The position numbers were made by a program, and so were the translations under genes. The notes below the pieces were generated by a model. The model was not told the DNA's origin. It saw only the letters and a program-made list of their open reading frames with translations, and did no database searches. Shown here in pieces: positions 17,653 to 28,840 of a stretch of DNA of 64,000 nt. The DNA comes from Bradyrhizobium barranii subsp. barranii. GTDB lineage: Bacteria; Pseudomonadota; Alphaproteobacteria; Rhizobiales; Xanthobacteraceae. Location of the stretch: contig NZ_CP086136.1 of assembly GCF_017565645.3 (NCBI RefSeq), positions 3,393,501-3,457,500 on the forward strand, given 5' to 3'. Position 1 is the first letter of the stretch. Each line of letters opens with the position of its first letter.

Positions 17653-20250
17653 ATGAGCATCTCCCTCCACCCCGACACCCCGCAAGCCAGGACGGCGCCG
17701 AGCGCGGCCGCGGCTGGCGTCGTGCCCGGCGAGGCGGCGGGGCGCGGGATCAGGACCCGGCTTTTCACCAAATATGTCGCGCTGTTCGTGGCCGTCGTCG
17801 CCATTGCGCTGCTGGCCAACGGGCTGTTCGAGGTCTTCTTCTATTATCGCGAGCACAAGGCCGCGCTGATCCGGGTCCAGCATGAGCAGGCCGAGGCAGC
17901 GGCGGCCAAGATCGGCCAGTTCGTCAAGGAGATCGAGAGCCAGCTCGGCTGGACCACGCAGCTGCCCTGGTCGGCGGGCTCGATCGAGCAGCGCCGGTTC
18001 GACGCGCAACGGCTGCTGCGCCAGGTGCCCGCGGTCACAGAGCTCGCCCAGGTGGATGCGACCGGCAGGGAGCGCTTGCGAGTCTCGCGGCTGGCCATGG
18101 ACGCGATCGACAGCGGGATCGACCTGTCGGCCGACCCGAAGTTCACCGAGGCGGTCGCGCACAAGGTCTATTACGGCCCGGTCTATTTCCGCAGGGAGTC
18201 CGAGCCCTACATGACGCTCGCGCTGGCCGGCGCGCGCAAGGATGCCGGCGTCAGCATCGCGGAGGTCAATCTCAAGCTGATCTGGGACGTCGTGTCCCAG
18301 ATCAAGGTCGGCGAGCACGGACACGCCTATGTGGTCGGCCCGGAGGGGCGCCTGATCGCGCATCCCGATATCAGCCTGGTCTTGCGCAACACCGACATGT
18401 CGGGCCTCGCGCAGGTGCGCGCCGCGCAGGCTGGAGGCGGCACCCTGTCCGACGCGCTCCCCGAAGCGCGCAATATCCAGGGGCAGAAGGTGCTGACCAC
18501 ATCGGCCCCGATCGAGCCGCTGCATTGGACCATGCTCGTCGAGCTGCCGGTCGAGGAGGCCTATGCGGCGCTCTATGCTTCGCTGCAGCGGCTGGCGATC
18601 GTGCTGCTCGCCGCGTCGATCTTCGCGGTGCTGGCCGGGATTTTCCTCGCGCGCCGCATGGTCGGCCCGATCCAGGCACTGCGCAGCGGCGCCGAGCGGA
18701 TCGGCGGCGGCGATTTCTCCCAGCGCATCTCGATCAAGACCGGCGACGAACTCGAGGGGCTCGCCGACCAGTTCAACGACATGGGCGCGCGCTTACAGGA
18801 ATCCTATGCGGATCTGGAAAATAGAGTCGAGCTGCGAACGGCTGAATTGTCCGAAACGCTCGAGCAACAGACGGCGACTTCTGAGGTGCTGGAGGTCATC
18901 AGTTCCTCTCCGGGCGAACTCGCTCCCGTGTTCTACAAAATGCTCGAAAATGCGACGCGGGTCTGTGGCGCAAGTTTCGGCGTCATGAATCTCTGGGACG
19001 GTGAAAGCTTCACGATTGCGGCGGATTACAATGTGCCGGCTGCGTTCGCTGCTTCGCGAAAAGATGTGGAAATCCGACCTCGTCCGAACAGCGCGCTCGC
19101 CGAGGTCGTCAGGACCCGTGAGGTCGTCCACGTTCACGATGTGCGAAACACACCTGCCTATCTTGCTGGTGGGCCTGCCGTTCGCGCGATCTCAGACGTC
19201 GCCGGCGCCCGTACGATCGTCATCGTGCCGATGCTGAAGGAGAACGAGCTGATTGGCACGATCGCGGTCTATCGCAAGGAGGTCCGTCCGTTCGCCGACA
19301 AGCAGATCGCACTGGTTGAGAATTTCACCAAACAGGCTGTGATTGCGATCGAGAACGCTCGACTACTCAAGCAGCTTCGTGAGCGTACCACGGAGCTGTC
19401 GCAGTCGCTCGACAATCTGCGTACCGCGCAGGATCGCCTGATCCAGACCGAGAAGCTCGCCTCCCTCGGCCAGCTCACGGCGGGGATCGCCCACGAGATC
19501 AAGAACCCGCTCAATTTCGTCAACAATTTCTCCTCGGTCTCGACCGAGCTGATCGATGAACTCAACCAGGCCCTGCAATCGGCTTCGCTCGACGGCAAGA
19601 CGAAGGAGGAGGTCGAGGAGCTGACCGGCATGCTCAGGAGCAATCTGGAAAAGGTGGTGCAGCACGGCAAGCGCGCCGATTCCATCGTCAGGAACATGCT
19701 GCTGCATTCGCGCGCGGGTTCCGGCGAGCATCGTCCCAGCGATATCAATGCCATCGTCGAGGAAAGCCTCAATCTCGCCTATCACGGCGCGCGCGCGGAA
19801 CGGCCCGCCTTCAACGTCACGCTCGAGCGCGAGTTCGATCCCGGGGCCGGGATGGTCTATGTCTATCCGCAGGAGATCGCGCGCGTCTTGCTCAATTTGA
19901 TCTCGAACGGCTTCTATGCTGCGGCCAAGCGCAAGGAGAGCGCGACGGACGCCTTCGAGCCCACCTTGAACGCGGCCACCAAAAACCTCGGCGACAAGGT
20001 CGAGATCCGGATCCGCGACAACGGCACAGGGATTCCGCCCGAAGTGAAGGCGAAACTGTTCAATCCGTTCTTCACCACCAAGCCGGCCGGCGAGGGCACC
20101 GGGCTTGGCCTGTCCATGAGTCATGACATCGTCGTGAAACAGCACGGCGGCACGATCGACGTGAACACCGAGCCCGGTGTATTCACCGAATTCATCATCA
20201 CGCTGCCGCGCCAGATGGCGGCGGACGATACTCCCGGAGGCAAGAATTGA
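17653..20250 (+). CDS. Hybrid-input sensor histidine kinase (dCACHE, HAMP, GAF, HisKA, HATPase)
   Basis: This 865-residue membrane kinase has a first membrane segment near residues 41-62 and a large periplasmic sensing region (about 65-312) of dCACHE type. A second membrane segment (about 316-336), a HAMP linker, a coiled coil, a GAF domain (about 430-580) and a HisKA/HATPase core follow. The phosphorylated histidine is H614 in GIAHEIKNPLNF. The N box (LLNLISNGFYAA) and G boxes (DNGTGIPP, GEGTGLGLS) are intact. The kinase probably phosphorylates the overlapping receiver gene and perhaps the receiver-cyclase. The GAF part has visibly lower GC than the flanks. Its periplasmic ligand is unknown. 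Confidence 0.9.
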   Translation: MSISLHPDTPQARTAPSAAAAGVVPGEAAGRGIRTRLFTKYVALFVAVVAIALLANGLFEVFFYYREHKAALIRVQHEQAEAAAAKIGQFVKEIESQLGWTTQLPWSAGSIEQRRFDAQRLLRQVPAVTELAQVDATGRERLRVSRLAMDAIDSGIDLSADPKFTEAVAHKVYYGPVYFRRESEPYMTLALAGARKDAGVSIAEVNLKLIWDVVSQIKVGEHGHAYVVGPEGRLIAHPDISLVLRNTDMSGLAQVRAAQAGGGTLSDALPEARNIQGQKVLTTSAPIEPLHWTMLVELPVEEAYAALYASLQRLAIVLLAASIFAVLAGIFLARRMVGPIQALRSGAERIGGGDFSQRISIKTGDELEGLADQFNDMGARLQESYADLENRVELRTAELSETLEQQTATSEVLEVISSSPGELAPVFYKMLENATRVCGASFGVMNLWDGESFTIAADYNVPAAFAASRKDVEIRPRPNSALAEVVRTREVVHVHDVRNTPAYLAGGPAVRAISDVAGARTIVIVPMLKENELIGTIAVYRKEVRPFADKQIALVENFTKQAVIAIENARLLKQLRERTTELSQSLDNLRTAQDRLIQTEKLASLGQLTAGIAHEIKNPLNFVNNFSSVSTELIDELNQALQSASLDGKTKEEVEELTGMLRSNLEKVVQHGKRADSIVRNMLLHSRAGSGEHRPSDINAIVEESLNLAYHGARAERPAFNVTLEREFDPGAGMVYVYPQEIARVLLNLISNGFYAAAKRKESATDAFEPTLNAATKNLGDKVEIRIRDNGTGIPPEVKAKLFNPFFTTKPAGEGTGLGLSMSHDIVVKQHGGTIDVNTEPGVFTEFIITLPRQMAADDTPGGKN

Positions 20251-20636
20251 ACGTTTACATCCTGGTCGTCGATGACGAGCCCGACGTCGAGGCGCTGTTC
20301 CGGCAGCAGTTCCGGCGTGACCTGCGCGCCGGACGCTTCCAGATGGAATTCGCGCCGTCCGCGTCCGATGCGCTCAGGCTCGCCTCCGAGGTGCGCGACC
20401 CCTCGTTGATCCTGATCCTGTCCGACATCAACATGCCCGGCATGAGCGGGCTCGACATGCTGCCGAAGGTGCGCGCCGAGCATCCGGACGTTCCCGTCAT
20501 CATGATCACGGCCTATGGCGACGCCGAGACGCGCCGAAAGGCGATCGAGCGTGGCGCCATCGGGCTCCTCACCAAGCCGATCGATTTTGCGCTGCTGCGG
20601 CAGGAGATCGACACGAGGCTCGAGCAAGCCGCATGA
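20247..20636 (+). CDS. Single-domain response regulator (CheY-like receiver)
   Basis: The 129-residue receiver has the acidic pocket D9-D10, the phosphorylation site D60 in [10 protein letters not shown] and K110 in LLTKPID, with no output domain. It starts at a TTG that overlaps the kinase stop. GGAGG 6 bases upstream supports this unusual start. It may act as a phosphate carrier or sink between the kinase and the next protein, or bind a target directly. The 4-base overlaps on both sides indicate translational coupling. Confidence 0.9.
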   Translation: MNVYILVVDDEPDVEALFRQQFRRDLRAGRFQMEFAPSASDALRLASEVRDPSLILILSDINMPGMSGLDMLPKVRAEHPDVPVIMITAYGDAETRRKAIERGAIGLLTKPIDFALLRQEIDTRLEQAA

Positions 20637-21883
20637 CTTCGACCATCCTCTTCGTCGATGACGAGCCAGACCTCGAGGCGCTGATCCTGCAAAAGTTTCG
20701 CAGGCAGATCCGCGACGGGCTCGTCGACATCATGTTTGCACGCGACGGCGTCGAGGCGCCGGAATCTCTCGAGCAGAACCCGCATGTCGACATGGTGGTC
20801 TCCGACATCAACATGCCGCGCATGGATGGGCTGTCGCTGCTGGCGAAGCTCCAGGAGGCCGAGGACAAGAAGTCGACCATCATCGTCTCGGCCTATGGCG
20901 ACATGAGCAACATCCGCACCGCCATGAACCGCGGCGCGTTCGACTTCCTCACCAAACCGATCGACTTCGCCGACCTGGAAGCCACGATCGAGAAGACCAT
21001 TCGCCATATCGAGATGCTCCGCGAGGTGCGGCGCCGTCAGATGGAGGCGGAGCGGGCCCATGCCGCGCTGTCGCGCCATTTCTCGCCCGAGCTCGCCAAG
21101 CGTCTGGTGGCGGGCGGCGAGGGTGAGGGGATCGAGGTGCAGTGGCGCGATGTCGCCACCATCTTCACCGATATCACCGGGTTCACCTCCCTGGTCGAGA
21201 GCGCGCCGCCCGAGACGCTGGGCGCGCTCCTCAACGAATATGTCGGCGGGATGACCGAAACCATCTTCGCGCATGAGGGGACGGTCGCAAAAATCATCGG
21301 CGATGCGATCCAGGTGCTCTTCAATGCGCCCGGCGATCAGCCGGATTATGCGACGCGTGCGGTCGCCTGCGCCCATGACCTCGATGCCTGGGCGCAGGAT
21401 TTCTGCGCGCGCCAGAGGGCCGTGGGCGTGAATTTCGGCACCACCCGCATCGGCATTCACGCCGGGCCGGCACTGGTCGGCAATTTCGGAGGCAACCGCT
21501 TCTTCGACTACACCGCCTATGGAGACACCATCAACATCGCGGCGCGACTGGAGGCCGCCAACAAGCATCTGGGAACACGCATCTGCGCCAGTGCCAGCGT
21601 CGCCAAGGCGGCCGAGCATTTTCAAGGCCGTCCCGTGGGTGATCTGATGCTGCGCGGACGCAGCGAACCGCTGCGTGCGTTCGAACCGTTGCCGCAGGAA
21701 AAATTCGAAGCGCCAAGGACGACGCAATATTTCGAGGCTTTTGCCAAGATGGAAGCCGGCGACGTCGCGGCCATGCCGGCCTTTGCCGCGCTGGTCGGGA
21801 TGCATGCCGACGATTCCCTGGCCGGCTTTCACCTGAAGCGCCTGCTCAACGGCGCCAAGGGTGTCCGCATGAAACTGGAATAG
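20633..21883 (+). CDS. Response regulator with class III adenylate cyclase output
   Basis: The 416-residue protein joins a receiver (D58 in [10 protein letters not shown], Lys108 in LTKPID) through a coiled linker to a class III nucleotidyl cyclase (about 165-340). All catalytic residues are visible: metal aspartates D180 (FTDITGF) and D224 (KIIGDA), purine-selecting K220 and D298, and transition-state N301 and R305 in INIAARLE. The Lys/Asp pair predicts ATP as substrate and cAMP as product. A short C-terminal tail of about 65 residues has no known domain. Phosphorylation by the upstream kinase would couple a periplasmic signal to cAMP. Confidence 0.9.
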   Translation: MTSTILFVDDEPDLEALILQKFRRQIRDGLVDIMFARDGVEAPESLEQNPHVDMVVSDINMPRMDGLSLLAKLQEAEDKKSTIIVSAYGDMSNIRTAMNRGAFDFLTKPIDFADLEATIEKTIRHIEMLREVRRRQMEAERAHAALSRHFSPELAKRLVAGGEGEGIEVQWRDVATIFTDITGFTSLVESAPPETLGALLNEYVGGMTETIFAHEGTVAKIIGDAIQVLFNAPGDQPDYATRAVACAHDLDAWAQDFCARQRAVGVNFGTTRIGIHAGPALVGNFGGNRFFDYTAYGDTINIAARLEAANKHLGTRICASASVAKAAEHFQGRPVGDLMLRGRSEPLRAFEPLPQEKFEAPRTTQYFEAFAKMEAGDVAAMPAFAALVGMHADDSLAGFHLKRLLNGAKGVRMKLE

Positions 21884-21892
21884 GAGTTCGAC

Positions 21893-22639
21893 ATGATTGG
21901 TGATTTCTCCGCCGGCAACTATCGTTTCATTCCGTCCGTGTTCCAGTATTCGGCGGGTGCTGCCGCTGACGACGGATACGAGATCGAGCGGGTTCGGTTC
22001 GATCGCCTGGTGCCGCTGGCCGAGGGATTTGCGCTCGCGGCGAAGTATATCCAGGAAGCAGGGCGTCCGCTGACGGCGTTCTGTGCCTGCGAGTTGCGCT
22101 CACCGGCGGCCTTCAGCGAGGAAGGCTTTCGCGCATTCAACCTGCATTATGTGAAGACGCTGTCCGAATGGGGCATCTTCGACGGCACCACCAATCCGGT
22201 GGCGCGCAGCAATGTCTGTCCGGAGTTCGATCCGCCATCCGAACCGTCGTTCTATGCCTTCTCCTTCACGCGTCCGACAACCTCGAAGAGTCCTAGCTTC
22301 GTGATCGCCGGTGGCGCCGAGGCGCGCGAGGGCGGCGGGACCTATGTCGAGCGCACGGTGCGCTATCGCGACCTCAGTCCGGAGGGTCTTCGCGAGAAGG
22401 TGCGGTTCACCACGACGTCGCAGATGGAGAACCGGATGACGGCCTTCGGCTTCGGCTGGAAGGACACCACCGGCGTGCAGGCCTATTCCGTGCACGATTT
22501 CCACCACGCGCTGGTCGACGAGCTGGTCCGCCACGGCGCGCTGCGCTCCGGCCTGACCTGGCATTTTGCCCGGCCGCCGGTGGTCGACCTCGAGTACGAG
22601 ATGGATTGCCGACGGGTGCTGCGCGAGACGGTGATCTAG
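21893..22639 (+). CDS. Hypothetical protein, possibly RidA-like
   Basis: I do not firmly recognise this 248-residue soluble protein. Segments such as RPLTAFCACELRSPAAFSEE and YVKTLSEWGIFDG, with a later conserved-looking ARSNVCPE, are faintly reminiscent of RidA/YjgF-like deaminase relatives. It has no signal peptide or membrane segment. A good ribosome site (AGGAG, 6 bases before the ATG) is present, and it starts 9 bases after the cyclase gene, so it is co-transcribed with the signalling genes. It converges with the peptide transporter array, and the two stop codons share the bases CTAG. Confidence 0.6.
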   Translation: MIGDFSAGNYRFIPSVFQYSAGAAADDGYEIERVRFDRLVPLAEGFALAAKYIQEAGRPLTAFCACELRSPAAFSEEGFRAFNLHYVKTLSEWGIFDGTTNPVARSNVCPEFDPPSEPSFYAFSFTRPTTSKSPSFVIAGGAEAREGGGTYVERTVRYRDLSPEGLREKVRFTTTSQMENRMTAFGFGWKDTTGVQAYSVHDFHHALVDELVRHGALRSGLTWHFARPPVVDLEYEMDCRRVLRETVI

Positions 22640-23523
22640 CGCTGGCGCGGGTCGAGCGCGTCGCGCAGGCCGTCGCCGAGCAGGTTCAGCGACAGCACCA
22701 CTAGGAAGATCGCAAGGCCTGGCCAGATCGCCATCCACGGTGCCTGGGTCAGGAAGCGTTGCGCCGCGTTGAGCATGCTGCCCCAGGACGGTGCGGGCGG
22801 CTGCTGGCCGAGGCCGAGGAAGGACAGCGCGGCTTCGGCGATGATGGCGGCGGCGATCGACAGTGTGGCCTGCACCAGCAGCGCGGGCAGGATGTTCGGC
22901 AGGATGTGTGAGAAGGCTATCCGCCACGGCGGATTGCCGAGCGCACGCGCAGCCTCGACATAGTCTTCGGCCTTGACGCTCAGCACCTGCCCGCGTGTCA
23001 GACGGATGAAGATTGGCGTGGCCGAGATACCGATCGCGATCATGGCATTGCCGAGGCTGGGACCGAGGAAGGCGGCGAGCGCAATCGCCAGGATCAGGAA
23101 AGGGCAGGCCAACATTGCATCGGTGATCCGGCTGATCAGCGCATCAACAAATCCGCCGCGATAGCCGGCGAGGAGGCCAAGAGGGACGCCGATCCCGAGC
23201 GCAATCGCGACCGAGATCAGACCCGCCATCAGGGAGGCCCGCGCGCCGTAGATGACGCGGCTGAGGATGTCGCGGCCGAGATCGTCGGTGCCGAACCAGT
23301 GGGCGGCGGTGGGCGGCTTGCGCACCAGGCTCCAACTCGTCGCAATCGGATCATAGGGCACGACCAGCGGCGCAAGGGCCGCAAGCAGAATGAAAGCCGT
23401 GATCACGACAAGTCCGAAGACCGCAGCCTTGCGCTTGAACAGGCGCCGCCGCGCACGGCGGGCTGGGCTGTCCAGCTCGTAGGCCTGGGTGGCGGGACTG
23501 GCTGGCAGTGCGGCGTCGGTCAT
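22636..23523 (-). CDS. Peptide-type ABC transporter permease (DppC/OppC-like), system A
   Basis: This 295-residue inner-membrane protein has six predicted membrane helices after a charged N-terminus. The EAA-like cytoplasmic loop is seen in EAARALGNPPWRIAFSHILPN. The N-terminal RRRLFKRKAAVFGL and the WFGTDDLGRDILSRVIYG block are hallmarks of DppC-type permeases. It pairs with the DppB-like protein encoded 3 bases upstream in the same array. It is the last gene of the minus-strand run. Confidence 0.93.
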   Translation of the reverse strand: MTDAALPASPATQAYELDSPARRARRRLFKRKAAVFGLVVITAFILLAALAPLVVPYDPIATSWSLVRKPPTAAHWFGTDDLGRDILSRVIYGARASLMAGLISVAIALGIGVPLGLLAGYRGGFVDALISRITDAMLACPFLILAIALAAFLGPSLGNAMIAIGISATPIFIRLTRGQVLSVKAEDYVEAARALGNPPWRIAFSHILPNILPALLVQATLSIAAAIIAEAALSFLGLGQQPPAPSWGSMLNAAQRFLTQAPWMAIWPGLAIFLVVLSLNLLGDGLRDALDPRQR

Positions 23524-23526
23524 CGT

Positions 23527-24468
23527 CTAACCTCGCAGCCGCGGATTGACGAGGACATAGGCGATGTCGGCAACGAGATTCAGCGTGATGTAGACCGTGG
23601 CCGTCACCAGCACAACGCCCTGCACCACCGCATAGTCACGGTTGAAGACGGCATCCACGATCAGCTTGCCGAAGCCGGGAATGGAGAAGATCTGCTCGGT
23701 CAGCACCGCGCCCGACAACAGCGTGCCGAGCTCGAGCGCACCGAGGGTGATGATCGGCGTCAGCGCGTTGCGCATAGCATGCTTGAGGATCACCGAGCGC
23801 TCGGAGAGACCTTTCGCGCGCGCGGTGCGGACATAGTCGCTCTCCAGAACCTGGAGCATTGCGCTGCGCGTGTGCCGCATCAGGACCGCCGAAATCGCGT
23901 TGCCGAGCACGAAGGCCGGCATGATGGTGGCAGCCAGACTCGCGCGCCAGTCCTCGGTGAGCGGCACATAGCCTGAGGCCGGCAGCCAGCCCAGGTGAAT
24001 CGAGAACAGGAAGATCATGAGAATTCCGAGCCAGAAATTCGGCGTCGAGATGCCCCACAGCGCGAACAAATTGGCGCCATAGTCCCAAACCGTGCCCTTC
24101 TTCACCGCGGAGATGATGCCGGCGGGAATGCCGATGAGGAATGCGATCAGGATCGCCATCGAGCCGAGCTGGAGCGTCACCGGCAGTTTCTGTGCGATCA
24201 GCTCGCGCACCGGCATCTTGTTGCGCAGCGACTCGCCGAAATTGCCTGATAGAACGCCCTTGAGCCAATAGACGTACTGCACGGGGATCGGCTGATCGAG
24301 CTTGTACTGCTGGCGGATCTGTTCGATCACGGCGGGATCGCGCTCCTCGCCGGCCATCACCAGCGCGGGATCGCCCGGCAGCAATTGCTGGAGCGAGAAG
24401 ATCAGCACCGACACGAAGAACAGTGTCGGCACGATCTGCGCGATTCGGTGGGCGACGAAATTCAGCAT
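23527..24468 (-). CDS. Peptide-type ABC transporter permease (DppB/OppB-like), system A
   Basis: The 313-residue permease begins MLNFVAHRIAQIVPTLF and carries the typical FGESLRNKMPVRELI periplasmic segment and the EAA-like loop in YVRTARAKGLSERSVILKHAMRN. It forms the membrane channel with the DppC-like partner. A gap of 31 bases separates it from the binding-protein gene upstream. Confidence 0.93.
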   Translation of the reverse strand: MLNFVAHRIAQIVPTLFFVSVLIFSLQQLLPGDPALVMAGEERDPAVIEQIRQQYKLDQPIPVQYVYWLKGVLSGNFGESLRNKMPVRELIAQKLPVTLQLGSMAILIAFLIGIPAGIISAVKKGTVWDYGANLFALWGISTPNFWLGILMIFLFSIHLGWLPASGYVPLTEDWRASLAATIMPAFVLGNAISAVLMRHTRSAMLQVLESDYVRTARAKGLSERSVILKHAMRNALTPIITLGALELGTLLSGAVLTEQIFSIPGFGKLIVDAVFNRDYAVVQGVVLVTATVYITLNLVADIAYVLVNPRLRG

Positions 24469-24499
24469 GGTCCCACGCGCGTCCCAAGCGCTGCCGTGA

Positions 24500-26011
24500 T
24501 CACTTGAACTTCAATCCGACCACGCGCACGAGGCCATCGGGCATCTGCTTGTAGCCTTGAAGCTTGGTCGTGTGCGCGATCAGGAGCGTGCGGTGGTAGA
24601 TGTAGATGATCGGCAGGTCGTCGAGCAGGATCTTGGTCAGCTTTTCGTAGATCGCCTTGCGCTCCTCGACGTTGGACGTCATGCGTCCGTCTTCCATCAG
24701 CTTGTCGGCCTCGGGGTTCGCGTACACGCCGTCGTTTTGCGGCGCCTTGCTGCGCATGAAGATGTAGGAATTGCCGTCGGGATCGATGCGGCCGCTCCAG
24801 TTGATCTGGAAGATCTGGAACTCGCCGGCCTGGGCCTGCTTGAAGGTCGTCGCGAATTCGACCGCGCGGATCTTGATGTCAAAACCCGCTTCGGCGGCCA
24901 TGGACTGGACGACCTGGGCGACGGCTTCGTTCTCCGCGCCCTTGGGGATCATGTAGTCGACCGTCACCGGCGCGGTGAGGCCGGCTTCTTTCAGCAGCGC
25001 CTTGGCCTTCGCGATGTCGCGACCGCGAACCGAGAACGCTTTCTGGTAATAGGGATGCTTCGGGCTGACCCACTGATTTCCGGGCGTGAACTCGCCGTTG
25101 AAGACGACCTGGTTGAGGGCCTCGCGGTCGATCGAGAGATCGAGCGCCTGGCGGACCTTCGCCGACTGGCTCAGCGGCCCCTTGGTCTTGTCGTTTCCGA
25201 TATTGACGGTCAGGCCGAGATAGCCGAGCTCCGGCGCGGTCGACAGCACGAGGCGGGAATCGGCGCGCACGTCCTTGATATCAGTGGCGAGCACGCGCTC
25301 GATCAGATCGAGCCCGCCAGACTTCAGGTTCGCGAGCCGCACAGTGGCGTCGACAATCGGCAGGAACACGACGCGGTCGATATGGATGTTGTCCTTGTTC
25401 CAATAGTCGGCAAACCTCTCGAACACCATGCGGTCCTGCTGGACGCGCTCGACGAATTTGTAGGGGCCGGCGCAGACCGGATGCAGGCCGAACTTGTCGC
25501 CCGCCTCCTTCGCTGCCTTCGGCGAGACCATCATGCCGGAGCGGTCGGTGAGCTGGGCGATCAAGGGCGAGTAGGGCGTCTTGAGCACCAGCTTGATGGT
25601 CAGGGGATCGACCACCTCGATATGGTCGACGCTGGCAAGCTCGGACTTCCGGAACGAGGTCGGCAGCGTCATGTGACGCTCGATCGAGAACTTTGCGGCT
25701 TCGGCGTCCAGCGGCTCGCCGTCATGGAATTTGACGTTAGGCCGGAGCTTGATCGTCATCTCCTTGCCGTCGGCCGAAGTCTCGTAGGACAGCGCGAGCT
25801 GCGGCACGATGTTGAGCTTCTCGTCGATGTCGAACAGCTTGTCGCAGAAGGCGGAGAAGACGATGCGGCCGACATAGGTGCGGCCGATGCTGGGATCGAG
25901 GATGTCGGGGTCTTCGGCGATGCCGATGCGAAGCGTGGTCTGAGCCTGGGCTGCGCCCGCGAGCGACGTCAGCACTGCCGACGCCAGGATTGTCAAACGC
26001 ATGAAACTCAT
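24500..26011 (-). CDS. Peptide-type ABC transporter periplasmic substrate-binding protein, system A
   Basis: This is an SBP_bac_5 family protein of 503 residues counted from the ATG at 26011. A TTG three codons upstream is in frame but has a poorer position relative to the AGAGG ribosome site. The signal peptide ends near AGAAQAQT. The mature part shows the typical RIGIAEDPDILDPS start and LRPNVKFHDGEPLDAEA block. It captures peptides, or related compounds such as glutathione or nickel complexes, and delivers them to the DppBC-type channel. Placing the binding protein after the two ATPases is uncommon but not rare. Confidence 0.92.
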   Translation of the reverse strand: MSFMRLTILASAVLTSLAGAAQAQTTLRIGIAEDPDILDPSIGRTYVGRIVFSAFCDKLFDIDEKLNIVPQLALSYETSADGKEMTIKLRPNVKFHDGEPLDAEAAKFSIERHMTLPTSFRKSELASVDHIEVVDPLTIKLVLKTPYSPLIAQLTDRSGMMVSPKAAKEAGDKFGLHPVCAGPYKFVERVQQDRMVFERFADYWNKDNIHIDRVVFLPIVDATVRLANLKSGGLDLIERVLATDIKDVRADSRLVLSTAPELGYLGLTVNIGNDKTKGPLSQSAKVRQALDLSIDREALNQVVFNGEFTPGNQWVSPKHPYYQKAFSVRGRDIAKAKALLKEAGLTAPVTVDYMIPKGAENEAVAQVVQSMAAEAGFDIKIRAVEFATTFKQAQAGEFQIFQINWSGRIDPDGNSYIFMRSKAPQNDGVYANPEADKLMEDGRMTSNVEERKAIYEKLTKILLDDLPIIYIYHRTLLIAHTTKLQGYKQMPDGLVRVVGLKFK

Positions 26012-26034
26012 CGCTCTCAACCTCTGTTTTGCGG

Positions 26035-28120
<2,086 letters not shown>

Positions 28121-28124
<4 letters not shown>

Positions 28125-28831
28125 GATTGCCTTGCTCGGCTTGCAGCGATGCTGGCGTCGATGACGCTGCGATCAGTGTTGCCTGCCGGATTCTGCCGCG
28201 TCGGCATGGAGGAGCGGAAATGCACCCAGAGTTCCTGACTGACGCGCTCCAGTCGTTCGAGCTCGCCCAACGGATCGAGATGATCGTCGGCGCGAATGTC
28301 CAGCGCCGGCCATTCCTCCTCGCCGTGGATCAGGAGCGCAGCCGATTGCTTGCCGCGCTTGTCGCCGCCGGCGGCCTCGCCCGCGCGCATGGCGGCAAGC
28401 AGGCGGCGCGGGAAGGGCAGGCTGTCATTGGCGATATAGGTCTTCGCGGTCTCGTCGAGCACGTCGGCGCCTGCCAACATGTTGCCGGCAATGGAGAAGC
28501 CGCTGCCGGCGATGTGTCCACACCAGTCGACGCAGTCGCGCCCGGTATGCGCGGCGATCGCGCCGCTGGCGTCCATGATGTGGATCTGGCGGCTCTCGCG
28601 GCCGTCGTCGGTCGCGAGCTGGGTGGCGAGAACGTCATGCGCGTTCAGGCCCTCGCGCAGCAGCTTGACGCCGTCGATGCCGTAATAGGGATTGACGAAG
28701 GCCTGGGTCGCGATGGCGCCGAGACCGGCCGCGACGTAGGGCACGCGCGCGCCGACGGCGAAGAAGCGGGTAGCTACAGCGATGCCGAACTGGCCGGTGG
28801 CAGGGTCTCGCGCGATGATCGACCAGGTCAT
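28121..28831 (-). CDS. DUF1028 family protein, putative Ntn-hydrolase
   Basis: The 236-residue protein begins MTWSIIARDPATGQFGIAV, which matches the conserved start of DUF1028. This family is assigned to the Ntn-hydrolase superfamily, where removal of Met1 would leave Thr2 as nucleophile. The GLGAIATQAFVNPYYG and GNMLAGADVLDE blocks are also typical. DUF1028 genes often sit with peptide uptake genes, and here one lies between a gamma-glutamyltransferase-like gene (9 bases upstream) and an ATPase gene (4-base overlap). An amidase role on imported compounds is inference. Confidence 0.85.
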
Positions 28832-28840
28832 GTGCTGCCT

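Noticed and set aside
15823..18525. 900-residue open frame on the minus strand
   Set aside because: It lies opposite the RND pump and the sensor kinase and crosses the terminator at 17523. It is Arg/Asp/His-rich with no domain, typical of a shadow frame in GC-rich DNA.
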